DNA from: CAZEHS01 sp964424355
Lineage (GTDB): Bacteria; Bacillota; Clostridia; Peptostreptococcales; Acidaminobacteraceae
NCBI GenBank assembly: GCA_964424355.1
Contig: CAYRIO010000006.1
Span: forward strand, 62,001 to 126,000
DNA length: 64,000 nucleotides
Direction of reading: 5' to 3'
In this document: one piece after another, positions 25,361-35,104 of the stretch
How positions within the stretch are numbered: position 1 is the stretch's first letter
Layout of the letters: every line of letters starts with the position of its first letter
Notes under the pieces: generated by a model
The model's input: the letters and a program-made list of their open reading frames with translations, nothing else
Database searches by the model: none
What the model was told of the DNA's origin: nothing
Program-made: the position numbers and the translations under genes

Positions 25361-28135
25361 ATGAATAACAAAAATAAAATGTTTACATGGTTAGCTGTCG
25401 CACTGCTGATTGTAATGGGAACAATGGATAATCTGATCCGATTCGCAACCGATTATCTCTGGTTTAGCGAAATGGGGTACGCGACAGCCTTTCTGACAAA
25501 GCTTTTTGCTTATCTCAAAATCGGTGTGCCGGTATTTATAATCAGCACGTTGGTGTTTTTCTTCTACTTGAAAGCCCTTCGCTCCCGGTTCGAGCAGGTT
25601 TCGGGCATTGTTCCCGATAAAGCCGCTCATGAGAAGATCAGCCGTGCCTTGAATTTTGGCGCGGGATTGCTGGGGATTGTCTACAGCATGATCTTTGTCG
25701 GCAGCATTTGGTTTGACTGGCTCAGCTTTATGAACAGAACAGCTTTTGGGACGATGGATCCCCTGTTCGGTATGGATATCTCCTTTTATTTCTTTGTGTT
25801 GCCGCTGCTGCGACGGTTCCTGGGAATGGGCCTGACATTGCTTTTCATCCTGGTGATGCTGACGGTCCTGCTGATGCTGATGCTCCTCAACCTCCGCCCC
25901 CAAACTGGAGCGGATCATGTATATGACCTGAATGAATTCAGGTTCCGTCACGACATCCGTTCCATCCTGAACCGCAATGTTTTTGCCAATGCCATTGTAA
26001 AAATCGGGATATTGGGTTCTTTGTCCCTGGTCCTTATCTCGTTCACCAACGTCATCGATGTGTACAATCTGGTCTATTCCCCCCGGGGAGCTGCTTACGG
26101 CGCCAGCTATACCGATGTGACCATCGCTCTGCCGGGCTATTGGATCCTGGCAGGTGTGTCCCTGATCGGTGCCGGGCTTTTCCTTTTCGGCGCCCTCAAG
26201 CGGAAATGGCGTTTCATGATCATTGGCCCCGCCGTCCTGTTGATTGCCGCTGTGGGGATTTCGCTGACCGAGGCAGTTGTTCAGAAATTCATTGTCGATC
26301 CCGATGAGCGGGCAAAAGAACGGCCTTACATTGTCAACAATATTAAAAGCACACAGGTTGCCTTCAATCTGAACGGGATTGAATCGGTGGAGTTCCCTGC
26401 TGCCGAGAACCTTAAAATCGCTGATTTGAAAGACAACGCCGATATCATCAAGAACATCCGGATCAATGATTACAAACCGCTGAAAATGACTGTCAATCAG
26501 CTGCAGGGAATCCGGCTCTATTACGAATTCAACGATGTGGATGTGGACAGGTACACGATTGACGGGGAATACCGACAGGTCTTCATCGCCGCCAGAGAGA
26601 TGAATCAGGACAAATTGGAACAGAAAACCTGGGTGAACAGCCATCTGCAATTCACCCACGGCTACGGTGTCGCTTTGGCTCCGGTCAATGAAGTGACAGA
26701 AGAAGGCCAACCGGTATTGATGATTAAGAACATCCCACCGGTATCGGTCACCAAAGACTTGACCATTAAACGGCCCGAAATCTATTTTGGCGAGTTCACC
26801 AACAACTTCATCATCGTCAATGCCCGGGAAAAGGAGTTCGACTATCCCAAGGGCTCGGATAACGTCTATGTCAATTATGAGGGACCAGCTGGAATTCATC
26901 TCAATCTGGTGAACAGGCTGCTGTTCTCAATCCGCGAGAAGACGATCAATCCGCTGATTTCGAATGCGCTCAACGCAGATAGCCGCATCATCCTTAACCG
27001 CAACGTATTGAAGCGGGTTCAGACCATCATGCCCTGGCTGACCTACGAGCAGGATCCTTACGTGGTGATCAATCAAGAGAATGGCAAGCTTTACTGGATT
27101 ATTGACGCCTACACGGCAAGCAACCGCTATCCCTACTCCCAGCCCCATGCGACCGGTGTCAATTACATCCGGAACTCCGTCAAGGTCGTTGTGGATGCCT
27201 ACTCCGGTGAAACAGATTACTACATTTATGATAAGACCGATCCCGTGGTCCTGACCTATCAGAAAATATTCCCCGGCCTGTTCAAAGCCTCTGAAGAAAT
27301 GCCAAAGGGTCTGGCTGAGCACGTGCGTTACCCCAAAGGCCTGTTGGATATCCAGGCGGATATCTACAAGAAATATCATGTGACCAATCCTGATGTGTTC
27401 TATAACGGTGAGGATATCTGGGATGTGGCTCAGGAAAAATACATGCAGGAACAAACGCGGGTAGAGGCGAACTACATGATGTTCCGGCTCCCGGATTCTA
27501 AAAACATGGAATTTATCCTGAATATCCCCTTCACACCAAAGGATAAGACCAACATGAACGCCATCCTGATGGCAAGGAATGACGGAGCGGCGTACGGGAA
27601 ACTGTTCATGTACAAGTTTCCGAAGGATAAGCTGATTCAGGGGCCGCAGATGCTGGGCTCACGGATCGATCAGGACACCTCCATCTCCCAGCAGCTGACC
27701 TTCTGGGATCAGAAGGGGTCACAGGTCCTTCGGGGCAACCTGATGTCCATTCCGATCAAGGACTCCCTGCTCTATGTGGAACCGATCTATCTGCAATCCT
27801 CCGGGGAACGGAGTCTGCCTGAAATGAAGCGGGTTGTGGTATCTTATGGCGAGAACGTCGTCATGGAAGAAACGCTTCAAAAGGCCCTGGACAAGATATT
27901 CGGCGTTGAAAAACCCGCTGAGCCGACCGCTGCATCACCGCAACCGGCGACATCTGGCGGAACGGCAGTCATAACCAGCGAAACCCAGGCGCTGGTCAAC
28001 CAGGCAAAAGGGCTCATCGATTCATCGGTGAAAAGCATTGAGCAGCTGAAGCAGGTCCTTGATCAGCTGACCCAGATTGTCAATCAGGCGGAGCAGGCCA
28101 CTCCTCAAGCGACACCGCCTTCACAAATACAGTGA
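25361..28135 (+). CDS. UPF0182 family membrane protein
   Basis: The 924-residue product matches the UPF0182 architecture: about seven membrane segments in the first 300 residues (starting at WLAVALLIVMGTMDNLIRF), then a large conserved extracytoplasmic region with YIVNNIKSTQVAFNL, TYEQDPYVVI and FMLYKFPK-like blocks. It ends in an Ala/Pro/Gln-rich linker and a short coiled coil (SVKSIEQLKQVLDQLTQIV). The family is widespread in Actinobacteria, Clostridia and Cyanobacteria, and its function is not established. It has its own extended -10 promoter and is followed after 24 bases by the hybrid kinase gene, so the two may be co-transcribed. Confidence 0.95.
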   Translation: MNNKNKMFTWLAVALLIVMGTMDNLIRFATDYLWFSEMGYATAFLTKLFAYLKIGVPVFIISTLVFFFYLKALRSRFEQVSGIVPDKAAHEKISRALNFGAGLLGIVYSMIFVGSIWFDWLSFMNRTAFGTMDPLFGMDISFYFFVLPLLRRFLGMGLTLLFILVMLTVLLMLMLLNLRPQTGADHVYDLNEFRFRHDIRSILNRNVFANAIVKIGILGSLSLVLISFTNVIDVYNLVYSPRGAAYGASYTDVTIALPGYWILAGVSLIGAGLFLFGALKRKWRFMIIGPAVLLIAAVGISLTEAVVQKFIVDPDERAKERPYIVNNIKSTQVAFNLNGIESVEFPAAENLKIADLKDNADIIKNIRINDYKPLKMTVNQLQGIRLYYEFNDVDVDRYTIDGEYRQVFIAAREMNQDKLEQKTWVNSHLQFTHGYGVALAPVNEVTEEGQPVLMIKNIPPVSVTKDLTIKRPEIYFGEFTNNFIIVNAREKEFDYPKGSDNVYVNYEGPAGIHLNLVNRLLFSIREKTINPLISNALNADSRIILNRNVLKRVQTIMPWLTYEQDPYVVINQENGKLYWIIDAYTASNRYPYSQPHATGVNYIRNSVKVVVDAYSGETDYYIYDKTDPVVLTYQKIFPGLFKASEEMPKGLAEHVRYPKGLLDIQADIYKKYHVTNPDVFYNGEDIWDVAQEKYMQEQTRVEANYMMFRLPDSKNMEFILNIPFTPKDKTNMNAILMARNDGAAYGKLFMYKFPKDKLIQGPQMLGSRIDQDTSISQQLTFWDQKGSQVLRGNLMSIPIKDSLLYVEPIYLQSSGERSLPEMKRVVVSYGENVVMEETLQKALDKIFGVEKPAEPTAASPQPATSGGTAVITSETQALVNQAKGLIDSSVKSIEQLKQVLDQLTQIVNQAEQATPQATPPSQIQ

Positions 28136-28159
28136 TGCAGAATGAAAGAGGCGAATCAC

Positions 28160-29803
28160 GTGTGTGAAACCGAAAAAAGCGAACTGATCAAGGCCAAAGA
28201 AGCCGCTGAAAAGGCAAATCAGCGTAAAAGCGTTTATTTGGCCAACATGAGCCATGAAATACGGATTCCCCTGAGCGGCATCGCCGGAATGACCGACCTC
28301 CTCCTGAAAACATCCCTGAACCGGGAGCAAAAGGAGCTGGCCAACTATATCCGGTATTCCAGCGACTCGTTGATTCAATTGATCAATGATGTCTTGGATT
28401 TTTCCAAGATCGAAGCTGGAAAAATGGAACTGGATCTTAAGGTCTTCGATCTGAAAGACATGCTGCGCAAGCAGATCCGGGCGTTTGAGTTCCGCGCCAA
28501 GAGCAAGGGCCTGGAGCTGTATCTGGATATCCAAGAGGGGCTTCCTGACTGGATTGAGGCGGATCCTGTCCGTCTTCAGCAAATCCTGAACAATCTGGTG
28601 GGGAACGCGATCAAATTCACCTCTGCTGGATCGGTCCAGGTGACCGCCCGGTGTCTCAGCGAGGATGAAGAACAGTGTGAGCTGAAGCTGACGGTTTCGG
28701 ATACGGGCATTGGAATCTTGCCCGAAAAGCAAAGCCGGGTTTTCGATGATTATGAGCAGGGAGGCGTGGATGTAACGACCCAGTTCGGTGGAACAGGGCT
28801 GGGCCTTGCCATCTGCAAACTGCTGATAGAAATGATGTCAGGAACCATCTCAGTTGAAAGCACACCGGGGGAAGGTTCAGCCTTCACCGTGGTATTGAAG
28901 GCCAGAAAAGTCAGAGAATCAGAGGTCCCTGTCCTGGAAGCGGATTGCGCCATAGAGCCCAGTCAGCTGGAGGGGATGCGGGTACTGATTGCAGAGGATA
29001 ATTTCATCAACCGCCTTTTTTTGACAAAGCTTCTTGAAGAGGTTCACCAGTGCTGGATCATGACCGCCGATGATGGTTTGAAGGCACTGGATTTATTGAA
29101 AAGCGATAAGTTCGATTGTGTGCTCATGGACGGTCATTTGCCGGGATTGGACGGGGTTGAGGTTGTCAGACAGTTCCGCACTTATGAACGGCAGCAGGGC
29201 ATTCATCCCGGGAATCCGGGGTATACCCAAATCATCGCCCTAACCGCTGAGGCCATGAAGGGAGATCAGGAGCGCTTTCTGGCTGCCGGAATGAATTATT
29301 ACCTCACAAAACCCATCCAGGAAGCGGTTCTGATCAATCTGCTGATGCGGATTGCCGGGGATGACGATTTCCAATTGAAGCCCCGTTTCCAGGGCAGTGT
29401 CCCTTGGGAGCTGAGCCGGCTTCATCATGTTCAGCAGTCTGCCTTTCAGGCCTTTGTCCGACGGATGACGGAGGCCGAGATCGTAGGCCTCGTCAGGGCA
29501 GCCCTCAAGGAATACCCCGCAAAAATAGCCGAGGCGGAGACTGCTCTGTGGCGTGAGGATCGGGACAGCTTCAAAAAACTGATCCATGCCCTGCGCGGGA
29601 GCCTGGGGTATTTCGGTTCCGATGGGCTGATGCTCCACATGGTGGATATTGAAAATAAGGCCATGAGCCAGGATCTGAACCATCTGACTCTCCGATACCG
29701 TGAGCTGAAGCATGATCTGCTCCTGTTCGTAGAGGATCTGAAAGCGCTGGAACGCTATTATGCCTATCAGGCCGGTGAAGAATCCCAGTATCCGGTAATG
29801 TGA
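28160..29803 (+). CDS. Cytoplasmic hybrid histidine kinase (HisKA-HATPase-REC-HPt) without a sensor domain
   Basis: The product of about 547 residues starts in a short coiled coil and reaches the H-box LANMSHEIRIPLSG (His32) at once. The ATPase domain (NNLVGNAIKFT, DTGIGI, GTGLGLAI) follows. A receiver domain has Asp324 in VLMDGHLPGLDG and Lys in YYLTKPI, and a C-terminal HPt domain has His476 in KLIHALRGSLGYFG. It has no membrane segment or input domain, so it must be activated by a partner. I chose GTG 28160, with GAGGC 8 bases before it; ATG 28142 has no ribosome binding site. It follows UPF0182 and precedes the kinase triad. Confidence 0.92.
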   Translation: MCETEKSELIKAKEAAEKANQRKSVYLANMSHEIRIPLSGIAGMTDLLLKTSLNREQKELANYIRYSSDSLIQLINDVLDFSKIEAGKMELDLKVFDLKDMLRKQIRAFEFRAKSKGLELYLDIQEGLPDWIEADPVRLQQILNNLVGNAIKFTSAGSVQVTARCLSEDEEQCELKLTVSDTGIGILPEKQSRVFDDYEQGGVDVTTQFGGTGLGLAICKLLIEMMSGTISVESTPGEGSAFTVVLKARKVRESEVPVLEADCAIEPSQLEGMRVLIAEDNFINRLFLTKLLEEVHQCWIMTADDGLKALDLLKSDKFDCVLMDGHLPGLDGVEVVRQFRTYERQQGIHPGNPGYTQIIALTAEAMKGDQERFLAAGMNYYLTKPIQEAVLINLLMRIAGDDDFQLKPRFQGSVPWELSRLHHVQQSAFQAFVRRMTEAEIVGLVRAALKEYPAKIAEAETALWREDRDSFKKLIHALRGSLGYFGSDGLMLHMVDIENKAMSQDLNHLTLRYRELKHDLLLFVEDLKALERYYAYQAGEESQYPVM

Positions 29804-29842
29804 GCATTATTTAAACAAAGGAGGTGTGGGAAACCGCGACCT

Positions 29843-31153
29843 ATGAAGGAAATACTGAAGCCCGGACAATTCCTGCACCATCGGGGATTAGACATCATCA
29901 AAGTTGAGAAATTTCTGGGTTCGGGGGGGCAGGGAGAGGTCTATCAAGTGAGCGTCAGTAAGAACCAGCTGGCTCTTAAATGGTACTACCCCAACCATGC
30001 AACCCCTGTTCAGGCAGGGCTGATTGACCGCCTGTGCCAGATTGGTCCCCCCAATGATTTTTTTTTGTGGCCGACCCATCGGATCACGGATAGGAATGTG
30101 AAAGGGTTCGGATACCTCATGCCCCTGCGGCCTGCCCATTACCGGAGCATTGTGGACCTGATGAAAAGAAGGGTGGATCCTTCCTTTCGGACCCTGATCC
30201 TGGCAGCTATGAACCTGGTAGACAGCTTTAAAAGACTGCATGACAAGGGACTGTGCTATCGGGACATTTCATTCGGCAACGTCTTTTTCGATCACAAGAC
30301 CGGCGATGTCCTGATTTGCGATAATGACAATATCGCCCATGAGACAGTAGATAACACCGGCGTATTGGGAACCCCGCGTTTCATGGCCCCAGAAATCGTC
30401 GTGGGTGCGGGCACCCCCAATGTTGCCTCTGATCTCTACTCCCTCAGTGTCCTGCTCTTTTATCTCTTTTTCGTCCATCACCCGCTGGAAGGCAGGCAGG
30501 AAGCTGAAATCCGATGCTTTGACCTGCCCGCCATGACGAAGCTCTACGGGACCCATCCGCTCTTCATCTTCCATCCAGAGGATATATCCAACCGGCCGGT
30601 GCCAAAGCTTCATGAAAATCCACTGATCTATTGGGGGATTTATCCCCGCTTTTTCAAGGATCTTTTTACCCGGGCATTCACGGCCGGATTGAGGAACTCG
30701 GAAAGCCGGATCCCTGAAACCGAGTGGCTTAGAGGGTTTGAAAAGCTGCTGGGCTCCATTCATCACTGCAGCTGCGGGGCCGAGAATTTTTTTGACATCA
30801 GCCGGGTAAAGGAGTCCCCAGTGGTAACCCGTTGCTGGTCTTGCCGTGGGCCCTTGGATCTTCCTTTGAGGATGCGGCTGCGGGACGAAGTGATGGTTCT
30901 AAGCAATGACACCCTTCTGTTTACGCATCAGATTCAGCCTCAAATGCGGCGGGATTTCAAACAGCTTTATGGGCAGGTGATGTGCCATCCGACCGATCCC
31001 GGCAGGCTGGGTCTTCGCAATCTGTCAAAGGAAGCCTGGCAGGTACAGTGTCCGGGGGGCCGTGTTCTGGCTGTTTCCGAAGGGCAGACCGTGGCGCTTG
31101 AAACAGGACAGATCATTAAATTCCCGAATGTTTCTGTGGAAATAAGACAATGA
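29843..31153 (+). CDS. Ser/Thr protein kinase with C-terminal zinc ribbon (TerY-P triad)
   Basis: The 436-residue product has an N-terminal kinase fold with the glycine loop GSGGQGEVYQV (about 27-37), the ATP lysine in LALKWYY, the catalytic loop YRDISFGNVFF near 140, a metal-binding DND in place of DFG near 168, and GTPRFMAPEIV. After about residue 310 comes a zinc ribbon (CSCGAENFF ... CWSC) and a beta-rich tail. It has catalytic Asp and Asn, so it should be active. It heads an operon with a VWA and a PP2C gene, the kinase/TerY/phosphatase triad known from Ter stress systems. The AGGAGG is unusually far (about 18 bases) from the ATG. Confidence 0.9.
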   Translation: MKEILKPGQFLHHRGLDIIKVEKFLGSGGQGEVYQVSVSKNQLALKWYYPNHATPVQAGLIDRLCQIGPPNDFFLWPTHRITDRNVKGFGYLMPLRPAHYRSIVDLMKRRVDPSFRTLILAAMNLVDSFKRLHDKGLCYRDISFGNVFFDHKTGDVLICDNDNIAHETVDNTGVLGTPRFMAPEIVVGAGTPNVASDLYSLSVLLFYLFFVHHPLEGRQEAEIRCFDLPAMTKLYGTHPLFIFHPEDISNRPVPKLHENPLIYWGIYPRFFKDLFTRAFTAGLRNSESRIPETEWLRGFEKLLGSIHHCSCGAENFFDISRVKESPVVTRCWSCRGPLDLPLRMRLRDEVMVLSNDTLLFTHQIQPQMRRDFKQLYGQVMCHPTDPGRLGLRNLSKEAWQVQCPGGRVLAVSEGQTVALETGQIIKFPNVSVEIRQ

Positions 31154-31191
31154 TTCTGACACGATCACTGAGGTGATGGAAGGAGAAACCT

Positions 31192-31893
31192 ATGCAACGT
31201 CCTGGTGGTGAACTGGCATCCCGCCCCCTGCATTTCATATGGCTGGCCGATTGCTCCACGTCCATGGGAACTGGGGGAAAAATGGAGGCACTAAATCAGG
31301 CTATTCGTGATTCCCTCCCACAAATGAGGCGAGTAGCTGATGAGAATCCCAATGCGGAGGTGCTGGTTCGGGCAATCCGGTTCTCCACCGGTGCGGCCTG
31401 GCATGTTCAGGAACCAACGCCGATTGAAGATTTCCAGTGGCAGGATCTTACCCACGGCGGTGTCACCGACTTGGGTAAGGCCTTTGAACTGCTCTCCAAA
31501 GAATTAACCATTCCGCCCATGAGTGAGCGGGCTCTTCCCCCTGTTCTGATTCTTGTCACAGACGGTCAGCCCACAGATGATTTCAGAAAACCTCTGGATG
31601 AGATGATGAAGCTGCCCTGGGGAATCAAGGCGGTCCGCCTTGCCATTGCCATTGGGAAGGGCGCCAATCAGCGTGTGTTGAAAGAGTTCATCAATAATCC
31701 CGCTATTTCACCCCTGCAGGCGGATAATGCCGAACAGTTGACGGAGTATATCCGCTGGGTTTCTACGGTCGTTCTGCAGTCAGCCTCATCACCCGCCAGC
31801 CAGACGGAGGTTTCCACTTCAAAAACGAATGTGGCCTTGCCGGATTTTCCAGAAGATTTCTGGGATGCCGTGTCTGTGGATGATGTCTGGTGA
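31192..31893 (+). CDS. VWA-domain protein (TerY-like)
   Basis: The 233-residue product is a single von Willebrand factor A domain with the metal-ion site DCSTSMGTGGKM (DxSxS) at about 17-28, a Thr in GGVTDLGKAF and an Asp in VLILVTDGQPTDD near 125. It resembles TerY of tellurium-resistance regions. It presumably acts as a scaffold or substrate in the kinase/phosphatase switch. AAGGAGAAACC precedes the ATG. Its TGA overlaps the GTG of the next gene by three bases (GTGA), which suggests translational coupling. Confidence 0.9.
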   Translation: MQRPGGELASRPLHFIWLADCSTSMGTGGKMEALNQAIRDSLPQMRRVADENPNAEVLVRAIRFSTGAAWHVQEPTPIEDFQWQDLTHGGVTDLGKAFELLSKELTIPPMSERALPPVLILVTDGQPTDDFRKPLDEMMKLPWGIKAVRLAIAIGKGANQRVLKEFINNPAISPLQADNAEQLTEYIRWVSTVVLQSASSPASQTEVSTSKTNVALPDFPEDFWDAVSVDDVW

Positions 31894-32714
31894 TTCCCAT
31901 GACGGCGGCAAACACCTGGCAGGTCATGGGAGCCAGTGTGCCCGGAAGCCGACATATCCGGAGCGGGCAGCCCAATCAGGATGCACTGATACTGGGTGTC
32001 CTTCCTGAAGGGGCCGGCACCTTTGCGGCAATTTCAGATGGCCATGGCAGCCGAACGTGCTTTCGCAGCGGTGAAGGTGCTCGGCAAGCGGTCCAGATCA
32101 CCGATGAGCTGATGCGCACCAACAGGATGATCAGCACCCTGAAAGAACATCAGGGGATGCAGCTGGTCGCTCAGGAAATCCTCAGACATTGGCGCAGCAG
32201 CATTATGAACCATTTAAAGCTGCATCCCTTCACCTATGCCGAAACAGAAGGACTGGACAGACAGCAGCGAACCCTGTTGGGCCGGAACGCTCTGGTAGCC
32301 TATGGCGCCACACTGCTGGTAGCCTGTGCCATGGAAACGGAAGTGTTTTTTCTGCAGCTGGGGGATGGAGATTTTCTTACCCTAGACGGCGCCGGAATGG
32401 TTTCAGGCATTTTTGGCCCGGATGGGAAGCATATGGGCAATGCGACAACCTCCCTGTGTCTGCCGAACGCATTGGAAGAATTCCGATTTTATCGTTGGCG
32501 TACGGCGCTTCCCAAAATGCTCTTAGGCAGTACGGATGGTTATGGGAATTCCTTTCGGTCGGAGGCGGATTTTCACAAGGCCCTTCGGGACTACGCCCGG
32601 CTGATATCAGAGCATGGCTTGGATGCGGTTTCGGACAAGCTGCCGGAATGGCTGACGGAAACCAGTGAGAAGGGGAGCGGGGACGATATTTCCCTGGCCC
32701 TGATATTCCGATAA
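31890..32714 (+). CDS. PP2C-type (PPM) Ser/Thr protein phosphatase
   Basis: The 274-residue product shows PPM motifs: QPNQDALIL near 27, AISDGHGS (metal-binding Asp) near 46, LQLGDGDFLTLD near 150, LLGSTDGYGNSF near 210 and GSGDDISLALI at the end. It would remove phosphate placed by the kinase of the operon. It is translated from GTG 31890, overlapping the stop of the VWA gene; an in-frame ATG at 31899 is an alternative. This completes the kinase-VWA-phosphatase triad. Confidence 0.9.
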   Translation: MIPMTAANTWQVMGASVPGSRHIRSGQPNQDALILGVLPEGAGTFAAISDGHGSRTCFRSGEGARQAVQITDELMRTNRMISTLKEHQGMQLVAQEILRHWRSSIMNHLKLHPFTYAETEGLDRQQRTLLGRNALVAYGATLLVACAMETEVFFLQLGDGDFLTLDGAGMVSGIFGPDGKHMGNATTSLCLPNALEEFRFYRWRTALPKMLLGSTDGYGNSFRSEADFHKALRDYARLISEHGLDAVSDKLPEWLTETSEKGSGDDISLALIFR

Positions 32715-32856
32715 CCGGTTAAAAGCGTTTTGCCTTTTTATGGGGTGTTGTTTAGAAGTCGGTTTCAAGGGTAATAAATCAGATAAGAGCAGCAATCGTT
32801 CTGAAGTGTTGGAACCTAAGCATAGTCTCACTGCAAACACCCCAGGAGGAACCCCT

Positions 32857-33318
32857 ATGATAATCAGAATGCTGGAAAAAGAAGATATCCCGGTAGCTTC
32901 AATGCTGATCCGGGAAGGCTACGACAAATTTGTGGCCCGGGATTACACCCCAGAGGGGACGGTTCATTTTTATGAATATGTCACCGAAGAGGCGCTGGCT
33001 GAACGGATTGAAAAAGGAACCCATTTTTCCATGGTTGCTGTGGCTGATGGGGAATTGGTAGGAATCATTGAAATGCGGGATTTCGATCATTGCACCCTGT
33101 TCTTCGTCAAGGCGCGGTACCACGGTCAGGGAATCGGCCGCTGGTTGTTTGAAGAAGCGGTTGCGCAGTGCCAGCTCAAGAAACCGAATCTCCGAACCAT
33201 AGGGGTCCATTCGTCACCCTATGCAGTTCCTGTCTATAAACGGCTTGGGTTCGAGAACGTAGGAACCCTGCAGGAAGAACACGGGAGCGTCTATCAGCCC
33301 ATGGTCCGCAATCTATAA
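32857..33318 (+). CDS. GNAT-family N-acetyltransferase
   Basis: The 153-residue product has the GNAT motif A: VKARYHGQGIGRWLFEEAV at about 87-105, with the acetyl-CoA loop HGQGIG. It ends with NLRTIGVHSSPYAVPVYKRLGFENVG. The acceptor substrate is unknown. I chose ATG 32857 with AGGAGG 8 bases upstream. A DUF2007 gene follows after 22 bases. Confidence 0.9.
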   Translation: MIIRMLEKEDIPVASMLIREGYDKFVARDYTPEGTVHFYEYVTEEALAERIEKGTHFSMVAVADGELVGIIEMRDFDHCTLFFVKARYHGQGIGRWLFEEAVAQCQLKKPNLRTIGVHSSPYAVPVYKRLGFENVGTLQEEHGSVYQPMVRNL

Positions 33319-33340
33319 TTAACTGAATGAGGTAAGCATA

Positions 33341-33916
33341 ATGCCCTGGTGTCCTGTGTGTGGATGTGAATACCGGGAGGGGTTCCTTGAGTGCAAGGAC
33401 TGTCAGGTAAGCCTGACGGATTCCCCCCCGGTGCATAAGAATGAATTCTTGGATCCTGAACAGGTTCAGGAAACCCTGCTGACCATCGTGCGGGATGAGG
33501 TGGAGTTCACCCGGATTGAATCCCTGATGGCTGAAGCGAAGATTCCCGTATTGAAAAAACACCATGGCAGCGGCGGGTATCTTGAAATTTATATGGGTGC
33601 AACCCCTTACGGGATTGAGGTGTACGTCCCCTATGAAGCACACTCCCGGGCAAAGGCATTGCTTGCGGGAGATGAGAGCGTTCTGGAAGGGCTGGATGGG
33701 GAAGAGGAATCCGCCCCCGGTGGGAACCCTGAGGAGACCAATGGCGGTGATCCTTTTATGCTGGATGCCCATGAGGAACGGGAGCTACACCAGTATATGG
33801 ATGCCGTGAATGCGGATCTGTACCGAAAAAAGCAGGCCATCGCCACCATGATGCTGCTTTCCATGGGTGCCGGTGTTATTTGGACGATTTACAGCATTCT
33901 GAAGGAATTCTTGTAG
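33341..33916 (+). CDS. Zinc-ribbon / DUF2007 membrane-anchored protein
   Basis: The 191-residue product starts with a zinc ribbon (CPVCGCEYREGFLECKDC, 4-21). A DUF2007-type domain follows (FTRIESLMAEAKIPVL ... YGIEVYVPYEAHSRAKALL, about 60-110), then an acidic linker and one membrane segment (MMLLSMGAGVIWTIYSI) at the C-terminus. DUF2007 proteins are proposed signal transducers, but no mechanism is known. GAGGTAAGCATA precedes the ATG. Confidence 0.82.
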   Translation: MPWCPVCGCEYREGFLECKDCQVSLTDSPPVHKNEFLDPEQVQETLLTIVRDEVEFTRIESLMAEAKIPVLKKHHGSGGYLEIYMGATPYGIEVYVPYEAHSRAKALLAGDESVLEGLDGEEESAPGGNPEETNGGDPFMLDAHEERELHQYMDAVNADLYRKKQAIATMMLLSMGAGVIWTIYSILKEFL

Positions 33917-33961
33917 AACTTCTATTTTTAACGGTTCATCCAATGGAGAATACAGCCGATT

Positions 33962-33990
33962 AAAACAGCAGGAAACCCTGCTGTTTTCTT
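33962..33990 (+). terminator. Terminator
   Basis: AAAACAGCAGG pairs with CCTGCTGTTTT around four bases and is followed by CTTA. It separates the DUF2007 gene from galR. Confidence 0.85.
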
Positions 33991-34038
33991 ATTGTCCGGA
34001 ATCTGATAAAATAACTGTGGATAATCGCGAAAAAATGA

Positions 34039-34051
34039 AGTAAAATTTACT
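34039..34051. promoter_or_regulatory. LacI-type operator upstream of galR
   Basis: AGTAAAATTTACT is an inverted repeat with 6-bp arms and one central base, 32 bases before the galR start. It matches the operator in the mglB promoter (35116-35127), so GalR is likely autoregulated. Confidence 0.75.
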
Positions 34052-34082
34052 AAATAAAATGAATGTGAGGGGGCCTGATTGA

Positions 34083-35096
34083 ATGGCGACCATTAAGGAT
34101 ATTGCAAAAAAGGCGGCGGTGTCTTCGGCAACTGTCTCCAGGGTTCTGAACTACGATAACACCCTGTCGGTTTCCGATGAAAAGCGGAAGCTGATCCTGG
34201 AGATTGCGGAGAAGCTGGACTACCAAACGCCTCGGAAGCGGCGTTCCAACACGGGTCTGAACATGCGGATCGGCCTGATCCACTGGTATACCCTGCGGCA
34301 GGAATTGGAGGATCCCTACTACATGTCGATCCGCCTGGGGATTGAAAAGACCTGCTATGATCACAAGATCGACATGGTGAAGATCTACAACCCGGAGGAA
34401 TATGATTTTGAGCACATGGAAGGGGTAGATGGGCTGATTGCCATCGGTAAATTCCATGAGCGGGAAATAGAGCGGTTCAAAGAGGTGTGTCCCACCATCG
34501 TCTTCGTGGATTCTTCTCCCCGGGAAATGGAGTTCGACAGCGTGGTTTCGGATCTGGAAGCCGCCGTTGAAAATGCCCTGGAATATCTGATCGGCCTGGG
34601 CCACAGCCACATCGGCTATATCGGGGGGCAGGAGTTCATCGGGCCGGAGAAGGTACCCCTGGGGGAATGCCGCCTGGAAACCTTCAGGGAATACCTGCGC
34701 AAACGGGACCTGCTGGACGAAACCCAGGTCATGGTGGGGGCATTTGTGGCGGAAAGCGGCTATCAGCTGATGAAGAAGGTCATCGCGGAATCGCCGAAGC
34801 TGGCTACGGCCTTCTTTTTCGGCAGCGATTCCATGGCCATCGGCGGCCTGCGGGCCCTCCACGAGGGAGGGCTTCGAATCCCTCAAGACGTTGCGGTGCT
34901 GGGTATCAACGATATCCCCACGGCCAAGTACATGTCTCCCTCCCTGTCCACGGTTCGGATCCACAAGGAGTTCATGGGGGAAACCGCCGTGGAGCTTCTC
35001 CTGGAGCGGCTGGTGAAGAAACGGACCATCTCAAAAAAAGTGGTGGTGCCCACCTGCCTCATTGAAAGGGATAGTACACAAGTAAAGATTACGTAA
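34083..35096 (+). CDS. galR: LacI-family repressor of the galactose regulon
   Basis: The 337-residue product has the LacI HTH (TIKDIAKKAAVSSATVSRVLN, residues 3-23) with the hinge region after residue 48. A periplasmic-binding-like ligand domain follows (DGLIAIGKF, FVDSSPREMEFDSV, ALEYLIGLGHSHIGYIGG). It sits at the head of mglBAC-galKET and GH42 genes in the same direction. Matching palindromes lie at its own promoter and at the mglB promoter. It probably releases DNA when galactose or a derivative binds. The choice of galR rather than lacR rests on context. Confidence 0.9.
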   Translation: MATIKDIAKKAAVSSATVSRVLNYDNTLSVSDEKRKLILEIAEKLDYQTPRKRRSNTGLNMRIGLIHWYTLRQELEDPYYMSIRLGIEKTCYDHKIDMVKIYNPEEYDFEHMEGVDGLIAIGKFHEREIERFKEVCPTIVFVDSSPREMEFDSVVSDLEAAVENALEYLIGLGHSHIGYIGGQEFIGPEKVPLGECRLETFREYLRKRDLLDETQVMVGAFVAESGYQLMKKVIAESPKLATAFFFGSDSMAIGGLRALHEGGLRIPQDVAVLGINDIPTAKYMSPSLSTVRIHKEFMGETAVELLLERLVKKRTISKKVVVPTCLIERDSTQVKIT

Positions 35097-35104
35097 ATTA
35101 ATTC

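Noticed and set aside
25391..26899. 502-residue minus-strand frame opposite UPF0182
   Set aside because: No ribosome site, unlike any family, composition typical for an antisense shadow of a GC-biased gene.
33962..33990. Small RNA or operator at AAAACAGCAGG repeat
   Set aside because: Position after a stop codon and the T-rich end make it a plain terminator.
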